Assembly: GCA_964478455.1 (NCBI GenBank)
Contig: CAYZJD010000198.1
Location: 1 to 8,271, forward strand
Source of the DNA: CAYZJD01 sp964478455
GTDB lineage: Bacteria; Acidobacteriota; Terriglobia; Bryobacterales; Bryobacteraceae
Length of the DNA: 8,271 nt
Reading direction: 5' to 3'
This document shows positions 5,675-8,271 of the stretch, one piece after another. Each line of letters opens with the position of its first letter. The stretch's first letter is position 1. The notes beneath the pieces are model-generated. The model searched no databases. It had not been told where the DNA came from and saw only the letters and a list, made by a program, of their open reading frames with translations. The position numbers and the translations under genes were made by a program.

Positions 5675-6820
5675 CCGGCTCGACACAACCACCCGGGTGT
5701 CTACATAGAGGAACTGGCGGGCGGCGCGCGGAGCATCTCCGGCGCGAGCACCCCGGTAGGCGCCTTCGTGGGCTCCGCCGGCCGTGGTCCGGTGAACAAG
5801 GCCACGCGGATCCTCAGCTTCACTGATTACGAGCGCCGTTTCGGCGGGCTCCACCCGAACTCGGAGATGAGCTTTGCGGTGTTCCAGTTCTTCCTGAACG
5901 GCGGCAGCGAGGCGTGGGTGGTACGCGTGGCCTCGAAGGCGAGCAAAGCCACCTATGCGCCGGATCAGTCCAGCCGGAAAGGCATCTACGCTCTGGATGC
6001 CGTGGACACTTTCAACTTGCTCTGCCTGCCCGGCGTAACCGAGCCGGCAACGCTCAGCGACGCGTCCGCGTACTCGAAGTCGCGCCGGGCGTTCCTCATC
6101 GCCGATTGCAGGCAGAACCTGACGCCCGAGGAGATGGCCGGCGACGCCGCCAGGGCGCCGGCACTGAGGAGCGACCACGCGGCCATCTACTACCCCTGGA
6201 TCAAGATCGGCGACCCGCTCAACCAGGGGAAGCTGCGAACCGTTCCTCCGAGCGGCAGCATCGCCGGGCTCTATGCGCGGACCGACGCCACGCGGGGCGT
6301 CTGGAAGGCGCCGGCGGGCGCCGGCGCCAGCATCGTCGGGGCGCAGGGCGTCGAGCGCGAACTGGCGGATACCGAGATCGAGACGCTCAGCCGTCTGGGA
6401 GTGAACTCCATCCGCCTGCTGCCGGTGGGTGGGGTAGTGAGCTGGGGCGCCCGCACGCTGATCGACCCGAGCCAGGCCCCCTCCGAGTACAAGTACATCC
6501 CCGTCCGGCGGCTGGCCCTGTTCATCGAAGAGAGCCTCGACCGAGGCACGAAGTGGGCCGTGTTCGAACCCAACGACGAACCGCTATGGGCGCAACTCCG
6601 GCTTCACGCCGGCGCCTTCCTCCACGACCTGTTCCGCCAGGGCGCCTTCCAGGCGCGGAGTCCCCGCGAGGCCTATTTCGTCAAGTGTGATCGCGAAACA
6701 ACCACCCAGAACGACATCAGCCTCGGCGTAGTCAACATTGTGGTCGGCTTCGCTCCGCTCAAGCCGGCCGAGTTCGTGATCATCAAGATCAGCCAGATCG
6801 CGGGCCGCACCGCCCCCTGA
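5672..6820 (+). CDS. Contractile phage tail sheath family protein (probable CTG start)
   Basis: Read from CTG at 5672 this gives 382 residues, compact for a tail sheath and close to the short sheaths of P2-like phages and extracellular injection systems. The N-terminus carries the sheath signature H-P-G-V-Y-I-E-E-L (7-15), then S-T-P-V-G-A-F-V-G (26-34). The C-terminal sheath domain (about 279-382) is very typical: K-W-A-V-F-E-P-N-D-E-P-L-W (294-306), G-A-F-L-H-D-L-F-R-Q-G-A-F, Y-F-V-K-C-D-R-E-T-T-T, and G-F-A-P-L-K-P-A-E-F. Sheath proteins polymerise around an inner tube and contract to drive it through a membrane. No tube, baseplate, ATPase or spike gene is visible on either side, so this is an orphan copy within the window. 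Starting at GTG 5768 instead would drop 32 residues including the signature. A TATGCT box at 5648-5653 could be a -10, but it lacks a good -35. Confidence 0.9.
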   Translation: MPARHNHPGVYIEELAGGARSISGASTPVGAFVGSAGRGPVNKATRILSFTDYERRFGGLHPNSEMSFAVFQFFLNGGSEAWVVRVASKASKATYAPDQSSRKGIYALDAVDTFNLLCLPGVTEPATLSDASAYSKSRRAFLIADCRQNLTPEEMAGDAARAPALRSDHAAIYYPWIKIGDPLNQGKLRTVPPSGSIAGLYARTDATRGVWKAPAGAGASIVGAQGVERELADTEIETLSRLGVNSIRLLPVGGVVSWGARTLIDPSQAPSEYKYIPVRRLALFIEESLDRGTKWAVFEPNDEPLWAQLRLHAGAFLHDLFRQGAFQARSPREAYFVKCDRETTTQNDISLGVVNIVVGFAPLKPAEFVIIKISQIAGRTAP

Positions 6821-6847
6821 AGACCGGCGCGCAGCGAAAGCACTCGG

Positions 6848-7183
6848 CTATCGGGTTCGCCGCTTGGGCCGCAGGCGCGCCTTGATGCGCGCCAGGTCGG
6901 CGTAGAGGTCGTCGGCGTCGTACTGTGCGGAAACCTTGTGGGCTTGGACGTACGAAATCATCTCCCACAGCGTCACGCCGGCGGCTTCCGCTGCCCGAGC
7001 GAGTGTGATTTGTCCCTTGCCGTACGCCTGGGCATGGTACTCGAGTTTCCAGTCACGGATTGCCCGCATCAGCAACTTGCGGACCGTGGTGGACCGGTCA
7101 GCCTGTTCGGCCGTCTCGATGGTCTCCAGGTCCCGCAGCAAACCGCTGGGCACCCGCGTGCCGATCATTTGCTCGTTCCTCAC
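6848..7183 (-). CDS. UPF0175 family protein, probable antitoxin of the PIN toxin
   Basis: This 111-residue protein shows the UPF0175 pattern. A ribbon-helix-helix-like N-terminal part has R-S-T-T-V-R-K-L-L-M-R-A-I-R-D-W-K (30-46). Then come Y-G-K-G-Q-I-T-L-A-R-A-A-E-A-A-G-V-T-L-W-E-M (about 54-75) and an acidic tail segment D-A-D-D-L-Y-A-D-L. UPF0175 proteins are commonly paired with PIN-domain proteins as antitoxins that bind DNA and the toxin. The GTG start at 7183 overlaps the PIN stop codon (GTGA on the minus strand), behind the purine-rich AGGGAGGAGG within the PIN gene's end. This indicates tight translational coupling. Here the antitoxin is the second gene; in most modules of this sort it comes first. 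Antitoxin function is inferred from the pairing. Confidence 0.87.
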   Translation of the reverse strand: MRNEQMIGTRVPSGLLRDLETIETAEQADRSTTVRKLLMRAIRDWKLEYHAQAYGKGQITLARAAEAAGVTLWEMISYVQAHKVSAQYDADDLYADLARIKARLRPKRRTR

Positions 7184-7695
7184 CGTTCCTCCTCCCTGGC
7201 GACCTTCAGGACGCCCGCAATCACCTGTGGCGACAGCCAGATCACTCGCGACAGCTCCATCAGGGCGTCTTCCAGTCCAGCCCGAGTCATGTGTCCGCGG
7301 ATGAACGCCTCTAGCAGTACTCCGGCGGTCCCCACGAAATCGAGTTTGAGTGCGGTCGCCATGTTTCGTGCTTCCTTGTCGTCCACAACGGCCGCGAATC
7401 TGCGGCGCTTGGCGATGGCCAGCGTCTCCGCCTCACCCCGGTGGAGCCGCGAGGTCTTTAGGATTTGTTCGGAAAGCCGCCGTTCCGCGGCGGTCGTACG
7501 AACGACGTCCAGCCAGCCGACCTGAAGGGCGTGCTCTACCTGCTCAACCCCGCGCGCGCCGGCGCGCTTCCCCGCCGTGACGACTTCCTCAAATACGACC
7601 GGCCCAATCACCGCGCCGCCATAGGTGCGCTCCACAAGGTCAAGATCGCAAATCTTGGCAAGCGCGATGACAACGGACGGGTCGAGGACCACCAC
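7180..7695 (-). CDS. PIN-domain (DUF3368-like) protein, probable ribonuclease toxin
   Basis: This 171-residue protein has the acidic residues expected of a PIN-fold metal-dependent RNase: Asp5 in V-L-D-P-S, Glu36/Glu37 in V-F-E-E-V, Glu88/Glu90 in R-G-E-A-E-T-L-A-I-A (86-95) and Asp105/Asp106 in V-V-D-D-K-E-A-R (103-110). G-T-A-G-V-L-L-E-A (122-130) is typical of the DUF3368 branch. Such toxins cut RNA and are neutralised by a paired antitoxin, here the overlapping UPF0175 gene. All catalytic positions seem present, so the toxin is probably active. The start is GTG at 7693-7695. There is no Shine-Dalgarno sequence, but an extended -10 (TGGTATACT) ends 7 nt before the start, which suggests a leaderless transcript. 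Confidence 0.87.
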   Translation of the reverse strand: MVVLDPSVVIALAKICDLDLVERTYGGAVIGPVVFEEVVTAGKRAGARGVEQVEHALQVGWLDVVRTTAAERRLSEQILKTSRLHRGEAETLAIAKRRRFAAVVDDKEARNMATALKLDFVGTAGVLLEAFIRGHMTRAGLEDALMELSRVIWLSPQVIAGVLKVAREEER

Positions 7696-7702
7696 GCGAA
7701 CC

Positions 7703-7711
7703 AGTATACCA
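7703..7711 (-). promoter_or_regulatory. Extended -10 promoter of the PIN/UPF0175 module
   Basis: On the minus strand TGGTATACT gives TGn plus TATACT, 7 nt before the GTG start codon. No good -35 is visible, as is common with extended -10 promoters. The surrounding CTGGTGGTATACTGG has partial symmetry around GTATAC and could also hold the antitoxin operator. Confidence 0.5.
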
Positions 7712-7839
7712 CCAGACCGAAGCGAATGTTTGCATCTGTATCAATCGCTAACAGTGAGCGTGTCCCGCGCCGCCTTGCACCTCGCCGCCCAGCCTCCCCG
7801 CCTCGAGGCCTTCGCCGCGGGCTATAGTCCGCGCCTCCT

Positions 7840-7863
7840 GCGGAAACATGCGGGCTGTCCCCG
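7840..7863. repeat. Single copy of the dispersed GGGGACAG repeat arm
   Basis: These 24 bases are identical to 5597-5620. Read on the minus strand, the element begins CGGGGACAGCCCGC 6 nt behind the stop codon of the last gene. This is the same orientation and position relative to a gene end as the arm at 5556 behind the M56 gene. No second inverted arm is visible beside it. Confidence 0.8.
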
Positions 7864-7869
7864 GTTTTC

Positions 7870-8271
7870 CTATTTGCCGAGCAGGGTCACCCGGCAGTGG
7901 CCTGGGCACTGGATCAGGGCGCCATCCACCGCGATGCTCTTGAGGGTCGCGTCTTGCCTGATGATCCGCTTCCGGCCCTGCCCAGGCACGTCCGCGAACG
8001 TGCTCAGGTCGGCGGTGCTGGACATGTTCACGTCCCGGTGCGAATCGGCGAAGGTGATTGTGATCGTCTCAGACTTGCCCGCTGCCTCGTAGGTCACCAC
8101 AACCGTCTTTGGCGTCCCGAAGTCGCGGCCCCCGGCCGCCGGCGTGCACCGGTCGGTCTCCGACACGTCGTCCACGAGAACCTTCACGAGTTCGATCCCG
8201 CGGCTGTAAGTCTTGCCGCGCCTCGGAAAGTCAAGGCCGCCATTATCCATGCAGACCGATCCGTCGCCGAT
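7870..8271 (-). CDS. Hypothetical protein, C-terminal part (5' end outside window)
   Basis: The minus-strand frame is open from the right edge to the TAG at 7870-7872 (at least 133 residues). An ATG at 8250 is possible, but seven in-frame codons precede it without a stop, and no ribosome binding site is visible. The gene therefore more likely begins beyond the window. I do not recognise the family. The sequence alternates short hydrophobic strands (V-V-V-T-Y-E, E-T-I-T-I-T-F) with Gly, Asp and Ser turns, so it is probably beta-rich. The C-terminal half contains I-Q-C-P-G-H-C-R-V, a Cys pair that could form a disulfide or bind metal. Its 3' end lies 6 nt from a dispersed repeat. Confidence 0.6.
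   Translation of the reverse strand: MGDGSVCMDNGGLDFPRRGKTYSRGIELVKVLVDDVSETDRCTPAAGGRDFGTPKTVVVTYEAAGKSETITITFADSHRDVNMSSTADLSTFADVPGQGRKRIIRQDATLKSIAVDGALIQCPGHCRVTLLGK

Noticed and set aside
5768..5770. GTG as start of the sheath gene
   Set aside because: Starting here removes the conserved H-P-G-V-Y-I-E-E segment, and it has no good ribosome binding site.
8248..8250. ATG as the true start of the last minus-strand gene
   Set aside because: The frame stays open to the window edge and no ribosome binding site is visible, so the gene probably starts further out. This cannot be settled here.

Overview
The window is GC-rich chromosomal DNA from a bacterium. I suspect an Acidobacteria-type soil organism (Bryobacterales/Solibacter-like). 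The suspicion rests on the mix of a Gfo/Idh/MocA dehydrogenase, a BlaI plus M56-TonB sensor pair, a SnoaL-like protein, a UPF0175/PIN toxin-antitoxin module and dispersed GGGGACAG-type repeats. No marker gene proves this. A run of ten Ns shows that the source is a draft or metagenomic scaffold.

Left part (1-1871): the C-terminal part of a Gfo/Idh/MocA-family oxidoreductase enters from the left edge. It converges on a DUF192 protein on the minus strand. A divergent plus-strand gene encodes a small SnoaL/NTF2-like protein.

Centre (1996-5543): first comes a PurF-like protein that keeps the phosphoribosyltransferase loop and the four Fe-S type cysteines but has lost the N-terminal glutaminase cysteine. 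Next is a two-gene operon of a BlaI/MecI-type repressor and an M56 (BlaR1-like) membrane metallopeptidase. The peptidase carries a carboxypeptidase-regulatory-like domain and a TonB C-terminal domain instead of a penicillin sensor. The operon has a clear sigma70-type promoter overlapped by a 36-bp symmetric operator built of four TGCTA half sites. The M56 gene looks frameshifted at the N gap, but a 9-nt sequence is repeated on both sides of the gap. Removing the Ns and one copy restores a single reading frame.

Right part (5544-8271): a perfect 22-bp inverted repeat follows the M56 gene. A compact contractile-tail sheath protein comes next, with no other tail genes in view, and its best start is a CTG behind a strong ribosome binding site. 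Then, on the minus strand, there is a PIN (DUF3368-like) toxin gene overlapping a UPF0175 antitoxin gene, and finally an unrecognised protein that runs off the right edge. Another copy of the repeat arm lies just behind that last gene.

The genes do not form one pathway. The clear functional units are the BlaI/M56 regulatory pair and the toxin-antitoxin pair. Three genes (DUF192, SnoaL-like, PIN) have a TAnnnT box 6-7 nt before the start codon, as expected for leaderless transcripts, while the other genes have ordinary ribosome binding sites.
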